DNA of 22,179 nucleotides from NCBI GenBank assembly GCA_042091915.1, contig JBELGO010000021.1, positions 1 to 22,179 on the forward strand, given 5' to 3'. Below the pieces are notes generated by a model that saw only the letters and a list, made by a program, of their open reading frames with translations, made no database searches and was not told the DNA's origin. Of the stretch, positions 7,865 to 15,397 are shown piece after piece; position 1 is the stretch's first letter; every line of letters begins with the position of its first letter. The DNA comes from LSUCC0057 sp042091915. GTDB taxonomy: Bacteria > Pseudomonadota > Gammaproteobacteria > Pseudomonadales > Porticoccaceae. The position numbers were made by a program, and so were the translations under genes.

Positions 7865-9318
7865 AAAAGAGTCGCGCCCCGCGCAGCCCCCGCAGTACCT
7901 CTGGCCAGCCGCACCGCCGGCCGCGCAATCCCGGCGCCGGTTGGAGTCGTCGCGAACGCCCAGCTGCAAAAGTGGCCGCCGATCAGCCGCTGGCCCAGCC
8001 CGAGCAGCCATTGATAATTGATGGTCTGACACACGATGGTCGCGGTATCGGCCGGCTGGAGGGCAAGGCCTGTTTTGTCCGCGGTGCGCTACCTGGCGAG
8101 CAGGTGACCTGGCGCCGCGAAGCGAGCCATCGCAATTTTGATGAGGGTGTGGCGGTGGATATTGCCGTCGATTCTGAGCAAAGAAAAGAGCCCGGCTGCC
8201 GCTACTATCCGCGCTGTGGTGGCTGTTCGCTGCGCCATCTCGATGCCGCTGCGGCGCTCGATTACAAACAAGAGAATTTGGCGCGCGATATCCGCCGCGC
8301 TGGGCTGGATGTCGAAGCGTGGTTGCCTCCCCTGCAAGGGGGCAGCGACGGCTACCGGCGGCGCGCGCGCTTGGCTGTGCAAAAGACGCGCGATGGGCGC
8401 TATGAGTTGGGTTTTCGCAATGCTGCCAGTCGCCGCATTGAACCGATTGCTACATGTGCCGTGCTGACCCCACTGCTGTCGAGGCTGCTCGGCTCTCTAC
8501 CTGAGCTGCTGGCGGCCCAGCCACTGTTGATATCCGAGGTCGAATTAACCGAGGTGAGCGGCTCGAACCCGACTCTTCTAGTGGCGCTGACTGCGGCGCC
8601 AGAACAGCGGCTCAACGACAGTGGGCGCGCACGCTTGTTGCGCGCAGCAGCGGTTGCGGCAGCGGCGCTGGAACTGCGGGCAGAGCAACTTCAATTGTGG
8701 TGGCGCGAGGCTGATCAACGCGATTTTAGCCCGCTGCAAGATCTCCCGGAGGTCGCATTCGAGCTGCCGGGTAGTGTGCGGTTGGCAGCCTTGCCCGGGC
8801 AGTTTCTACAGGTCAATGAAGCCGTTAATCGAGGTATGATTGAGCAGGTGTTAGCGCTCGCCAATGGCGGCGAATTGGCCGTCGATCTGTTCGCTGGCAG
8901 CGGCAATTTTGCACTGCCACTGGCTGCGCGCTACAGCCGTGTTATCGCCGTTGAAGGGCTCCAGGGGCTGGTCGACGCGGGTGTCGCCAATACCGTGAAA
9001 AATGGCCTCAACAATATAGAGTTTGCCTGTGCTGATCTCTCTCAGCCGCTGCCTGTGCGACTACTTGATGCGCCGCGCCGCGATCGCGTTGATCTGGTGG
9101 TGATCGACCCGCCGCGCACCGGTGCCGCAGCGGCAATGGAATGGATTGCCAAGACAGGGGCCAGGCAGATTGTCTATATTAGTTGCCACCCTGCGACACT
9201 TCTGCGCGACGCCAAGACGCTGCTGGCGGCCGGCTACCGCTGGCGCCGAGCGGCGGCGCTGGATATGTTTCCACAAACGGCACATCTAGAGGCATTGGCG
9301 CTGTTTGAGAAGGATTGA
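7861..9318 (+). CDS. rlmD: 23S rRNA (uracil-5-)-methyltransferase RlmD
   Basis: S-adenosylmethionine-dependent enzyme making m5U1939 in 23S rRNA, 485 aa. Domains in order: a basic, disordered N-terminus (1-50), a TRAM domain (about 51-105), the Fe-S cluster cysteines C113, C119, C122 and C199, then the Rossmann methyltransferase. Motifs seen: SAM loop DLFAGSGN (342-349), DPPRTG (416-421), catalytic Cys442 in YISCHPATLLRDAK, and Glu477 in AHLEA. The N-terminus is roughly 50 residues longer than in E. coli RlmD (433 aa) and rich in Arg, Pro and Ser. The gene begins at ATG 7861 inside the batD stop (ATGA), so it is probably translated from the bat mRNA. RlmC and TrmA are related alternatives; the four-Cys cluster and TRAM domain favour RlmD. 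Confidence 0.93.
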   Translation: MKKSRAPRSPRSTSGQPHRRPRNPGAGWSRRERPAAKVAADQPLAQPEQPLIIDGLTHDGRGIGRLEGKACFVRGALPGEQVTWRREASHRNFDEGVAVDIAVDSEQRKEPGCRYYPRCGGCSLRHLDAAAALDYKQENLARDIRRAGLDVEAWLPPLQGGSDGYRRRARLAVQKTRDGRYELGFRNAASRRIEPIATCAVLTPLLSRLLGSLPELLAAQPLLISEVELTEVSGSNPTLLVALTAAPEQRLNDSGRARLLRAAAVAAAALELRAEQLQLWWREADQRDFSPLQDLPEVAFELPGSVRLAALPGQFLQVNEAVNRGMIEQVLALANGGELAVDLFAGSGNFALPLAARYSRVIAVEGLQGLVDAGVANTVKNGLNNIEFACADLSQPLPVRLLDAPRRDRVDLVVIDPPRTGAAAAMEWIAKTGARQIVYISCHPATLLRDAKTLLAAGYRWRRAAALDMFPQTAHLEALALFEKD

Positions 9319-9482
9319 AAAACCCTGCAAATGGGTGACGCTGCAGTCGATACTGATGTGATTAATGGCTGCAATTGCCGCGCTTTTTGAGGTAAAATCC
9401 CCGCCTTAAATGCAGCGTTGCTTGGTCCAGTGTCCACAGCTCTGCGCTCTTTTTCAGCCATAACTCAGAGTAGGACAACGTC
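9319..9482 (+). promoter_or_regulatory. rlmD-glyA intergenic region with a possible -10 element
   Basis: This 164-base region is the longest gene-free stretch in the window. TAAAAT at 9393-9398 (in GAGGTAAAATCC) resembles a sigma-70 -10 element, but no good -35 lies at 16-18 bases; TTGCCG at 9375 is only 12 bases away. An 8-base palindrome GCAATTGC lies at 9371-9378. AGGA (9472-9475), 7 bases before the glyA ATG, is a clear ribosome binding site. No convincing terminator for rlmD and no recognised riboswitch fold is seen. Confidence 0.35.
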
Positions 9483-10742
9483 ATGTTCGATAAAGCACTC
9501 ACTATAGATAAACTCGACCCCGTCATCTGGGAGGCAATGCAGCAAGAAAAGCAGCGCCAAGAGCAGCATATTGAGCTGATCGCATCAGAAAACTATGCCA
9601 GCCCGGCGGTAATGCAAGCGCAAGGCAGCCAGTTGACCAACAAATATGCCGAAGGCTATCCGAGTAAGCGTTACTACGGCGGCTGTGAGTATGTCGACAA
9701 GACTGAGCAGTTGGCCATCGAGCGCGCATGTGAGCTGTTTGGCTGCAATTACGCCAACGTTCAGCCTCACTCAGGCTCGCAAGCCAATAGCGCAGTGTTT
9801 TTAGCGCTGCTGCAGGGTGGTGATACTATTCTGGGAATGAGCTTGGCCGATGGCGGTCACTTGACTCACGGCGCAAAGCCTAGCTTCTCTGGCAAACTCT
9901 ACAATGCAGTGCAGTATGGGCTCGATGCCGAGACTGGCCTGATTGATTACGATCAAGTTGAGGCGCTCGCCGTTGAGCACCAGCCAAAGATGATCATTGC
10001 CGGCTTCTCGGCTTACTCGGGCGTGCTCGACTTTGCCCGATTCCGTGAAATTGCCGACAAAGTGGGTGCTTACCTGCTGGTGGATATGGCGCACATTGCC
10101 GGCTTGGTTGCCGCCGGTGTCTACCCCAGCCCTGTGCCCTATGCCGACGCAATTACCTCGACAACTCACAAAACACTGCGCGGTCCGCGCGGTGGCATTA
10201 TTTTGTGCAACGATGAAGCGGTTGCTAAAAAGATCAACAGTGCGGTTTTCCCCGGTGGCCAAGGCGGCCCGCTCTGCCACGTTATTGCCGGCAAAGCGAT
10301 CGCCTTCAAAGAAGCGGCGAGTGACGAGTTTAAAGCCTACCAGCAGCGCGTTATCGACAACGCTAAAGCGATGGCAGCAACCTTTTTGGAGCGCGGTATC
10401 GATGTCGTCTCCAAGGGCACTGAAAATCATTTGATGCTGGTCAGCTTGATCGGCAAAGAATACACCGGTAAAGACGCCGATGAAGCGCTCGGTCATGCCT
10501 TCATTACGGTTAACAAAAATGCGGTCCCCAATGACCCGCGCTCGCCTTTCGTTACCTCGGGCCTGCGCGTCGGCACCCCAGCCATTACCACTCGCGGTTT
10601 TGGTATCGAAGAAACTGTCGAGCTCACTCATTGGATCTGCGATGTTTTGGATAGCCTCGAAGCGGGCAACTCCGAGACGGTGATTGTAGAAGTTAAGCAA
10701 AAGGTGCTGGCGGTCTGCGCTAAGTTACCGGTTTACGGTTGA
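9483..10742 (+). CDS. glyA: Serine hydroxymethyltransferase
   Basis: Pyridoxal-phosphate enzyme that converts serine and tetrahydrofolate to glycine and 5,10-methylene-THF, the main source of one-carbon units. It is cytosolic and 419 aa, against 417 in E. coli. Conserved blocks: IELIASENYAS, TNKYAEGYPSKRYYGGCE, NVQPHSGSQAN, the Schiff-base lysine K230 in STTHKTLRGPRGG, and the C-terminal VTSGLRVGTPAITTRG. The start is ATG 9483 with AGGA at 9472-9475. It heads the glyA-nudix-nrdR-rib gene string, and the glyA-nrdR-ribD order is common in this bacterial group. A perfect inverted repeat lies just after its stop. Confidence 0.98.
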   Translation: MFDKALTIDKLDPVIWEAMQQEKQRQEQHIELIASENYASPAVMQAQGSQLTNKYAEGYPSKRYYGGCEYVDKTEQLAIERACELFGCNYANVQPHSGSQANSAVFLALLQGGDTILGMSLADGGHLTHGAKPSFSGKLYNAVQYGLDAETGLIDYDQVEALAVEHQPKMIIAGFSAYSGVLDFARFREIADKVGAYLLVDMAHIAGLVAAGVYPSPVPYADAITSTTHKTLRGPRGGIILCNDEAVAKKINSAVFPGGQGGPLCHVIAGKAIAFKEAASDEFKAYQQRVIDNAKAMAATFLERGIDVVSKGTENHLMLVSLIGKEYTGKDADEALGHAFITVNKNAVPNDPRSPFVTSGLRVGTPAITTRGFGIEETVELTHWICDVLDSLEAGNSETVIVEVKQKVLAVCAKLPVYG

Positions 10743-10745
10743 GGC

Positions 10746-10769
10746 TCTGGCGCTATTCGTGGCGCCAGA
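10746..10769 (+). repeat. Perfect 8-bp inverted repeat (hairpin) between glyA and the Nudix gene
   Basis: TCTGGCGC (10746-10753) and GCGCCAGA (10762-10769) are exact reverse complements around an 8-base loop; a further T-G pair could close the stem to 9. There is no T run after it, so it does not look like a Rho-independent terminator. It begins 4 bases after the glyA stop and ends 5 bases before the Nudix ATG, covering the place where a ribosome binding site would sit. Confidence 0.7.
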
Positions 10770-10774
10770 ACAGT

Positions 10775-11470
10775 ATGAGTGATAGCCAAGAGCCGCTCTT
10801 AATTCGCCCCGCCGCTACGGTGGCGGTGGTGCGCGATAGCGGCAATGGTATAGAGCTGCTGATGTTGCGCCGCAACCGAGAGCTGGCCTTTGCTGGCGGC
10901 GCTTGGGTCTTTCCCGGTGGCGCGGTCGAAGCAAATGAGACGCCCGTTGCAGCGGCAGTCCGCGAATGTGTGGAAGAGTGTGGTATTCATTTGTCCGAAT
11001 CGGCGCTCGTTGAGTATGCCCACTGGACGACACCGACCAGTGGAATGAGTCGGCGCTTTGCGACACATTTCTACTGTGCCCAAGTGGATACCGCTGCGCA
11101 GGTCAAGATCGATGAAGGTGAGATTCACGAATATCACTGGACGAGCGCCAAGCAAGCACTCGCTCAACACCATCGCGGTGAATTCAAAATAATGCCGCCA
11201 ACTTATCTGAGCTTATTATTGTTTAGCCGCTACACCAGCTGCGCTGAGTTGCTGAGAGCGCTCGACAGTGTAGAGCCTTACCGCGTTGAGCCGAAAATGG
11301 CTCGCACAGAGTCTGGGCTGGTGTCACTTTATCCTGGCGATAGTGGTTTCGAGAGTGGAGAGCCAGCTGAAAACGGGGCTTTGCACCGCTGCTTGTGTCA
11401 TACCGAAGGTTTTAGCTACCAGCACTCGGGAGCGGATGTCGGCTGGCGTGCTATGGATCGCTGTGAATAA
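10775..11470 (+). CDS. Nudix hydrolase
   Basis: Nudix-fold pyrophosphohydrolase, 231 aa. The Nudix box is perfect at residues 49-71: G-x5-E-x7-RE-C-V-EE-C-G-I, preceded by AWVFPGG. A conserved HWTTP...RRFATHFYCA block follows, and then an uncharacterised C-terminal 90 residues. Length and the RRFAT-type motif resemble the NUDT19-like branch, some members of which act on CoA esters; the substrate here cannot be read from sequence. ATG 10775 is chosen over the upstream in-frame TTG 10739, which overlaps the glyA stop and would add 12 residues, because MSDSQEPLLIRPAATV is a normal Nudix N-terminus. No strong Shine-Dalgarno is seen, because the hairpin occupies that site. The gene lies 11 bases before nrdR. 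Confidence 0.9.
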   Translation: MSDSQEPLLIRPAATVAVVRDSGNGIELLMLRRNRELAFAGGAWVFPGGAVEANETPVAAAVRECVEECGIHLSESALVEYAHWTTPTSGMSRRFATHFYCAQVDTAAQVKIDEGEIHEYHWTSAKQALAQHHRGEFKIMPPTYLSLLLFSRYTSCAELLRALDSVEPYRVEPKMARTESGLVSLYPGDSGFESGEPAENGALHRCLCHTEGFSYQHSGADVGWRAMDRCE

Positions 11471-11481
11471 CTGGAGTTGCT

Positions 11482-11943
11482 GTGTACTGCCCATTTTGTA
11501 ATGCATTGGAGACTAAGGTGATCGACTCTCGGCTGGTAGCTGAGGGTGGCCAAGTGCGCCGTCGCCGCGAATGCCTCAGCTGCAGCGAGCGCTTCACTAC
11601 CTATGAAATTGCCGAACTGTTGATGCCGCGGATCATCAAAAGCGATGGCACTCGCGAACCGTTTGATGAAGCTAAGTTGCGCTCTGGGTTACTTCGCGCG
11701 CTGGAAAAACGCCCGGTGGCTACGGAGCAAATCGAAGGTGCGATCAGTGCGATTAAGCACGCTTTACAGGCGACGGGCGAGCGCGAAGTGCCTTCGCGCG
11801 TAGTTGGTGAGCAAGTCATGCAGCGCCTCAGTGAGTTAGACAAGGTTGCCTATGTGCGTTTTGCCTCGGTTTATCGCAGTTTTCAAGATATCAGTGAATT
11901 CCAAGACGAGCTAAATCGTCTCGCCAACGGGGTCGATGCATGA
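11482..11943 (+). CDS. nrdR: Transcriptional repressor NrdR
   Basis: ATP/dATP-sensing zinc-ribbon repressor of ribonucleotide reductase operons, 153 aa. The N-terminal zinc ribbon has C3, C6, C31 and C34 (YCPFC, then RRRRECLSC), followed by the typical RFTTYE linker. The ATP-cone domain (about 49-139) begins with MPRIIKSDGTREPFD and includes VAYVRFASVYRSF. The start is GTG 11482 with GGAG at 11473-11476; it replaces the ATG of most homologues and keeps CPFC at the usual position. The gene ends with an ATGA overlap into ribD, a coupling common in this group. No NrdR box is visible in the window, so its targets lie elsewhere. Confidence 0.97.
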   Translation: MYCPFCNALETKVIDSRLVAEGGQVRRRRECLSCSERFTTYEIAELLMPRIIKSDGTREPFDEAKLRSGLLRALEKRPVATEQIEGAISAIKHALQATGEREVPSRVVGEQVMQRLSELDKVAYVRFASVYRSFQDISEFQDELNRLANGVDA

Positions 11944-13100
11944 GCAATACGCCATCCCCTGCTACCGTTCAGCCAGCACAGAGCTTCACTGCGCAACAGC
12001 AGCAGTTTATGGCTCGTGCACTGCAGTTGGCAGAGCGCGGTCGGGTCAGTGTGGCGCCCAATCCGATGGTGGGTTGCTTGATCGTCAGCCAAGATCAAGT
12101 GGTCGGTGAAGGCTGGCATCGGCGTGCCGGTGAAGCCCATGCTGAAGTCTTGGCATTGGAGATGGCCGGCGCGCGCGCGCGCGGGGCGACGGCCTATGTC
12201 ACGCTAGAGCCGTGTAGCCACACAGGGAGAACCGGCCCGTGTGCTGATGCGCTGATAGAGGCCGGTATTGCTGAGGTGATTTACGCCAGCCAAGATCCAA
12301 ACCCAGCCGTTGCCGGCGAGGGCCTTGAGCGCCTACAGGCTGCTGGCATCGTTGTTTTGGGCCCAGTGCTAGAGGCTCAAGCCCGCCAGCTCAACCGCGG
12401 TTTTTTTAAGCGCCATGAGCAGGCCGAACCTTGGATCAGTATAAAAACTGCGATGAGCTTGGACGGTCGCACGGCGATGGCCAGTGGCCAGAGCCAGTGG
12501 ATTACCTCGCCCGCGGCTCGCGCTGATGTACAGCAGCTGCGTGCACGCAGCTGCGCGGTAGTGACCGGAATCGGTACAGTGAGCTACGACGACCCCTCTA
12601 TGACCGTGCGTGATGTTGCGGCTGAAGATGGCATGATTAGACAACCACTGCGCGTAGTGGTCGACAGCCAATTGCGGCTCAGCGCCGATGCTGCGCTGTT
12701 AAAGCAGCCCGGTCCGATTTTAGTAGCGACTCTGCGCTCGTGCGATGAACCCGAGGCTGTACAGTTAAAAGCGGCCAAAAGTGATCTTGAGGTTTTAACT
12801 CTGGCAGCCGACAGCGGCGGCCGAGTAAATCTTGCTGCGCTAGTGGCAGAACTGTCGCAGCGCGGCTGTAACGAGTTGTTAGTTGAAGCGGGTGCGGGCC
12901 TTGCTGGCGCCTTTGTCGGTGCCGGTTTAATTGATGAGCTAGTCTGTTATGTCGCACCCAAGTTGTTTGGTTCAGATGCTCGGCCGATGTTTGATCTGCC
13001 GATTGTCACCATTGACGCACACTTAGCTTTGAGCCTGAGTGACTGCCGGCAGATTGGCGAAGATCTGCGTCTCACTTTTAGCCCAGATAAAGACTACTAA
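11940..13100 (+). CDS. ribD: Bifunctional riboflavin biosynthesis deaminase/reductase RibD
   Basis: Deaminates and then reduces the pyrimidine intermediate made by GTP cyclohydrolase II, the second and third steps of riboflavin synthesis. 386 aa. The N-terminal deaminase has its zinc site H67-A-E69 and PC92SHTGRTGPC101. The C-terminal reductase starts near residue 163 with PWISIKTAMSLDGRTA, then has QWITSPAARADVQ and the NADPH-fold segment ELLVEAGAGLAGAF. It begins at ATG 11940, overlapping the nrdR stop. The N-terminus is about 15 residues longer than in E. coli. A 15-base alternating GC tract (12169-12183) lies within the deaminase; the frame is intact. The ribE gene follows after 24 bases. 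Confidence 0.97.
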   Translation: MSNTPSPATVQPAQSFTAQQQQFMARALQLAERGRVSVAPNPMVGCLIVSQDQVVGEGWHRRAGEAHAEVLALEMAGARARGATAYVTLEPCSHTGRTGPCADALIEAGIAEVIYASQDPNPAVAGEGLERLQAAGIVVLGPVLEAQARQLNRGFFKRHEQAEPWISIKTAMSLDGRTAMASGQSQWITSPAARADVQQLRARSCAVVTGIGTVSYDDPSMTVRDVAAEDGMIRQPLRVVVDSQLRLSADAALLKQPGPILVATLRSCDEPEAVQLKAAKSDLEVLTLAADSGGRVNLAALVAELSQRGCNELLVEAGAGLAGAFVGAGLIDELVCYVAPKLFGSDARPMFDLPIVTIDAHLALSLSDCRQIGEDLRLTFSPDKDY

Positions 13101-13124
13101 ACCCAAAGCCAATTGGAGAACAGA

Positions 13125-13721
13125 ATGTTTACTGGAATTATTGCCGCAGTCGGAACCATCGCACAGTTAGAGCCGCGTGGAGGCGACTTGCGACTCACCA
13201 TCGACGCCGGCGAGCTGTCGATGGAGGATGTTAAATTGGGCGACAGTATCGCCTGCAACGGATGCTGTTTGACCGCTGTAGAGCTCAATGGGCAGCAGTT
13301 TGCTGTCGATGTATCGGTTGAATCCCTCGATCTCACCACCATTGGTGGCTGGCAAGTTGGCTCTCCCATTAATTTAGAAAAAGCGATGCAAGCGGGAGAT
13401 CGTTTTGGTGGCCATATGGTCTCTGGTCATGTCGACGGTCTCGGTGAAGTGGTGTCGCGCCACAGCGATGCCCGCAGCGAGCGTTTCCGCCTGCGCGCAC
13501 CGGCTGAGTTGGCGCGTTATATTGCCCCAAAAGGGTCTATCACCATCGATGGCACCAGCCTGACAGTCAATGTGGTCGACGGTGCAGAGTTTGAGATATG
13601 TATTATCCCGCACACCATAGATAACACCATTATTGGCACCTACCAGGCGGGTAGCGCTGTCAATTTAGAAGTTGATTTGGTTGCGCGTTACCTCGAGCGT
13701 TTGCTTGCCGAACGCGACTGA
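13125..13721 (+). CDS. ribE: Riboflavin synthase, alpha subunit
   Basis: Catalyses the last step of riboflavin synthesis, dismutation of two 6,7-dimethyl-8-ribityllumazine molecules. 198 aa, built from two homologous lumazine-binding barrels (about 1-97 and 98-198). Signatures: the N-terminal MFTGI, SIACNGCCLTAV in barrel 1, GHMVSGHVDG at the junction, and SITIDGTSLTVN in barrel 2. ATG 13125 is chosen because MFTGI is invariantly the N-terminus and GGAGA (13115-13119) sits 5 bases upstream; an in-frame GTG at 13113 would lie ahead of that site. It lies between ribD and the ribBA-type gene. This gene is named ribC in E. coli nomenclature. Confidence 0.97.
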   Translation: MFTGIIAAVGTIAQLEPRGGDLRLTIDAGELSMEDVKLGDSIACNGCCLTAVELNGQQFAVDVSVESLDLTTIGGWQVGSPINLEKAMQAGDRFGGHMVSGHVDGLGEVVSRHSDARSERFRLRAPAELARYIAPKGSITIDGTSLTVNVVDGAEFEICIIPHTIDNTIIGTYQAGSAVNLEVDLVARYLERLLAERD

Positions 13722-13775
13722 ACACAGCCTGTGCAAGTTGCAGAAATTTTTAAGTGATAACCGAGAAATGAGTTC

Positions 13776-14888
13776 ATGAAGTTAAATAGTGTAGAAGAGA
13801 TCATCGACGACATTCGCCACGGCAAGATGGTAATTTTGATGGACGATGAGGATCGAGAAAACGAAGGCGATCTAGTCATGGCGGCCACCATGGTGCGGCC
13901 AGAGGACATTAACTTCATGGCGACCCACGCGCGCGGTTTGGTCTGCCTCACGCTCAGCGAGCAGCGCTGCGAACAGCTGGCCTTGCCGATGATGGTCAAT
14001 GCCAATGGTTCAAGCCACGGCACCCCATTTACACTCTCTATTGAAGCGGCGACCGGCGTCACCACGGGGATTTCCGCTGCTGATCGCGCCCGCACAGTTC
14101 AAGCCGCTGTAGCCGCCACTGCGCGGCCACAAGATATCGTCCAGCCCGGACATATCTTTCCGCTTAAAGCTCAGCCCGGCGGTGTCTTGAGCCGCGCGGG
14201 CCACACTGAGGCAGGGTGTGACCTGGCGCGCCTGGCCGGTTTTGAGCCGGCTGCGGTAATTGTTGAGATTATGAATGAAGACGGCACCATGGCGCGGCGC
14301 GACGACCTGTTGCTGTTTGCTGCCAAGCACGATTTGAAAATTGGCACGATTGCCGATCTTATTCACCACCGCTTGGTGACCGAAAAAACCACGGAGTGTG
14401 TTGCTAAAAGACAGGTCAATACCGCTTACGGCGAATTTACTCTGCGCACCTATAACGACTTGGCGCGCAACGAGAAGCACTTTGCTATGAGTATTGGCGA
14501 TATCGATGATGGCGAGCCAGTACTGACTCGCGTGCACATCAGCCGCACCAGTCGCGACATCCTCGGTCTGGAAGCGGCAGAGTATGCCAGTTGGACAATT
14601 CAAAAGGCTTTGGCGCGTGTTGCTGCCGAGGGCCGCGGCGTCGTAGTGGTGCTCTACTACCCCGAAAGTGCCGATGATGTCGAGCGCAGCATCGAGATGA
14701 TCGCAGCGCCCAATGGTCGTGCGGCAGCCCCGGTAGCGACTGAAAAGGTTTTTCAGCAAGTGGGCGCTGGCTCACAAATTTTACTAGATCTGGGTGTGCG
14801 CAAAATGCGACTGATGAGCGCGCCCTTTAAATTTACCGGTATTTCTGGATTTGACTTGGAAGTGGTTGAACACGTCGACCCCGAATAA
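13776..14888 (+). CDS. ribB: 3,4-dihydroxy-2-butanone-4-phosphate synthase fused to a degenerate GTP cyclohydrolase II-like domain (RibBX type)
   Basis: 370 aa. The N-terminal domain (1-200) makes 3,4-dihydroxy-2-butanone 4-phosphate from ribulose 5-phosphate. It shows the acidic Mg loop DDEDRENEGD (23-32), THARGLVCL, SIEAATGVTTGIS, and H143 in RAGHTEAGCDL. The C-terminal domain (about 210-370) aligns with GTP cyclohydrolase II but lacks its zinc cysteines: HSECLTGD...RCDCG is replaced by HISRTSRD...EAAEYA. It also lacks RQEGRGIG. It is therefore unlikely to open GTP, and a complete ribA is present at 17388. Such hybrids are known in Proteobacteria as RibBX. It is 54 bases after ribE, with no FMN riboswitch in that space. 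The Shine-Dalgarno is weak. Confidence 0.95.
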   Translation: MKLNSVEEIIDDIRHGKMVILMDDEDRENEGDLVMAATMVRPEDINFMATHARGLVCLTLSEQRCEQLALPMMVNANGSSHGTPFTLSIEAATGVTTGISAADRARTVQAAVAATARPQDIVQPGHIFPLKAQPGGVLSRAGHTEAGCDLARLAGFEPAAVIVEIMNEDGTMARRDDLLLFAAKHDLKIGTIADLIHHRLVTEKTTECVAKRQVNTAYGEFTLRTYNDLARNEKHFAMSIGDIDDGEPVLTRVHISRTSRDILGLEAAEYASWTIQKALARVAAEGRGVVVVLYYPESADDVERSIEMIAAPNGRAAAPVATEKVFQQVGAGSQILLDLGVRKMRLMSAPFKFTGISGFDLEVVEHVDPE

Positions 14889-14919
14889 ACCAGAAATCGA
14901 TTAACAGAGGAGTTCGCCG

Positions 14920-15396
14920 ATGAGCGAGTACCGCCCCGATACCACCCAATTTGATGTGGGTAACGCCCGCTTTGCGATTATCGCAGCGCGTTGGAACGGT
15001 AACATTACCGACCCGCTTTTGGCAGCTGCACAGCAGACGCTGTCTGAGAATGGCGTAGCCAGTGAGGCGATAGAGAGCTTCCGTGTGCCCGGTGCGTTTG
15101 AGTTGCCGCTCGCCGCTCAGCAAGCAGCTCAAAGTGGCCGCTTCGATGCGGTAATCGCACTGGGCTGTGTCATACGTGGAGACACGCCACATTTTGATTA
15201 TGTTTGTGCGGAAACGACTCGCGGTATAGGCGAGGTGAGCTTACACAGTCAGCTGCCGGTTGGCTTCGGTCTGTTGACCACCGACGATCTCCTGCAAGCA
15301 GAACTGCGCAGCAGCGATAACGAAGAGAACAAAGGGCGCGAGGCCGCGCTGACGGTACTCGAAATGATAACAGCACTCAAAGCGATTAAAGGCTGA
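14920..15396 (+). CDS. ribH: 6,7-dimethyl-8-ribityllumazine synthase
   Basis: Condenses the RibB product with the RibD/phosphatase product to form lumazine, the riboflavin synthase substrate. 158 aa, the usual size, expected to form icosahedral or decameric shells. Motifs: RWNGNIT (substrate pocket), VPGAFELPLAAQ, GCVIRGDTPHFDYV with catalytic H91, PVGFGLLTTDDLLQA, and NKGREAALTVLEM. A strong Shine-Dalgarno, GAGGAG, precedes ATG 14920. It sits directly between ribB and nusB, the standard arrangement, and nusB begins one base after its stop. Confidence 0.97.
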   Translation: MSEYRPDTTQFDVGNARFAIIAARWNGNITDPLLAAAQQTLSENGVASEAIESFRVPGAFELPLAAQQAAQSGRFDAVIALGCVIRGDTPHFDYVCAETTRGIGEVSLHSQLPVGFGLLTTDDLLQAELRSSDNEENKGREAALTVLEMITALKAIKG

Positions 15397-15397
15397 T

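Noticed and set aside
9319..9400. Possible Rho-independent terminator after rlmD
   Set aside because: Only 3-5 bp stems can be drawn and the TTTTT at 9384-9388 is not directly preceded by a stable stem.
9801..10700. Long open frame (299 codons) antisense to glyA
   Set aside because: It lies wholly within a certain gene, resembles no family I know, and is explained by the biased codon use of glyA on the other strand.
12169..12183. Alternating GC tract, 15 bases, in ribD (possible phase-variable or Z-DNA site)
   Set aside because: It encodes ordinary Ala/Arg residues in a GC-rich gene and the frame is intact; dinucleotide slippage here has no supporting sign.
13722..13775. Possible FMN riboswitch before ribB, and a CACAG-C-CTGTG mini-palindrome
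   Set aside because: The gap is only 54 bases, too short for an FMN aptamer, and none of its conserved blocks are present; a 5-base palindrome is expected by chance.
14010..14759. 249-codon open frame antisense to ribB
   Set aside because: It has no family resemblance and no ribosome binding site, and it overlaps a clearly coding sequence with conserved motifs.
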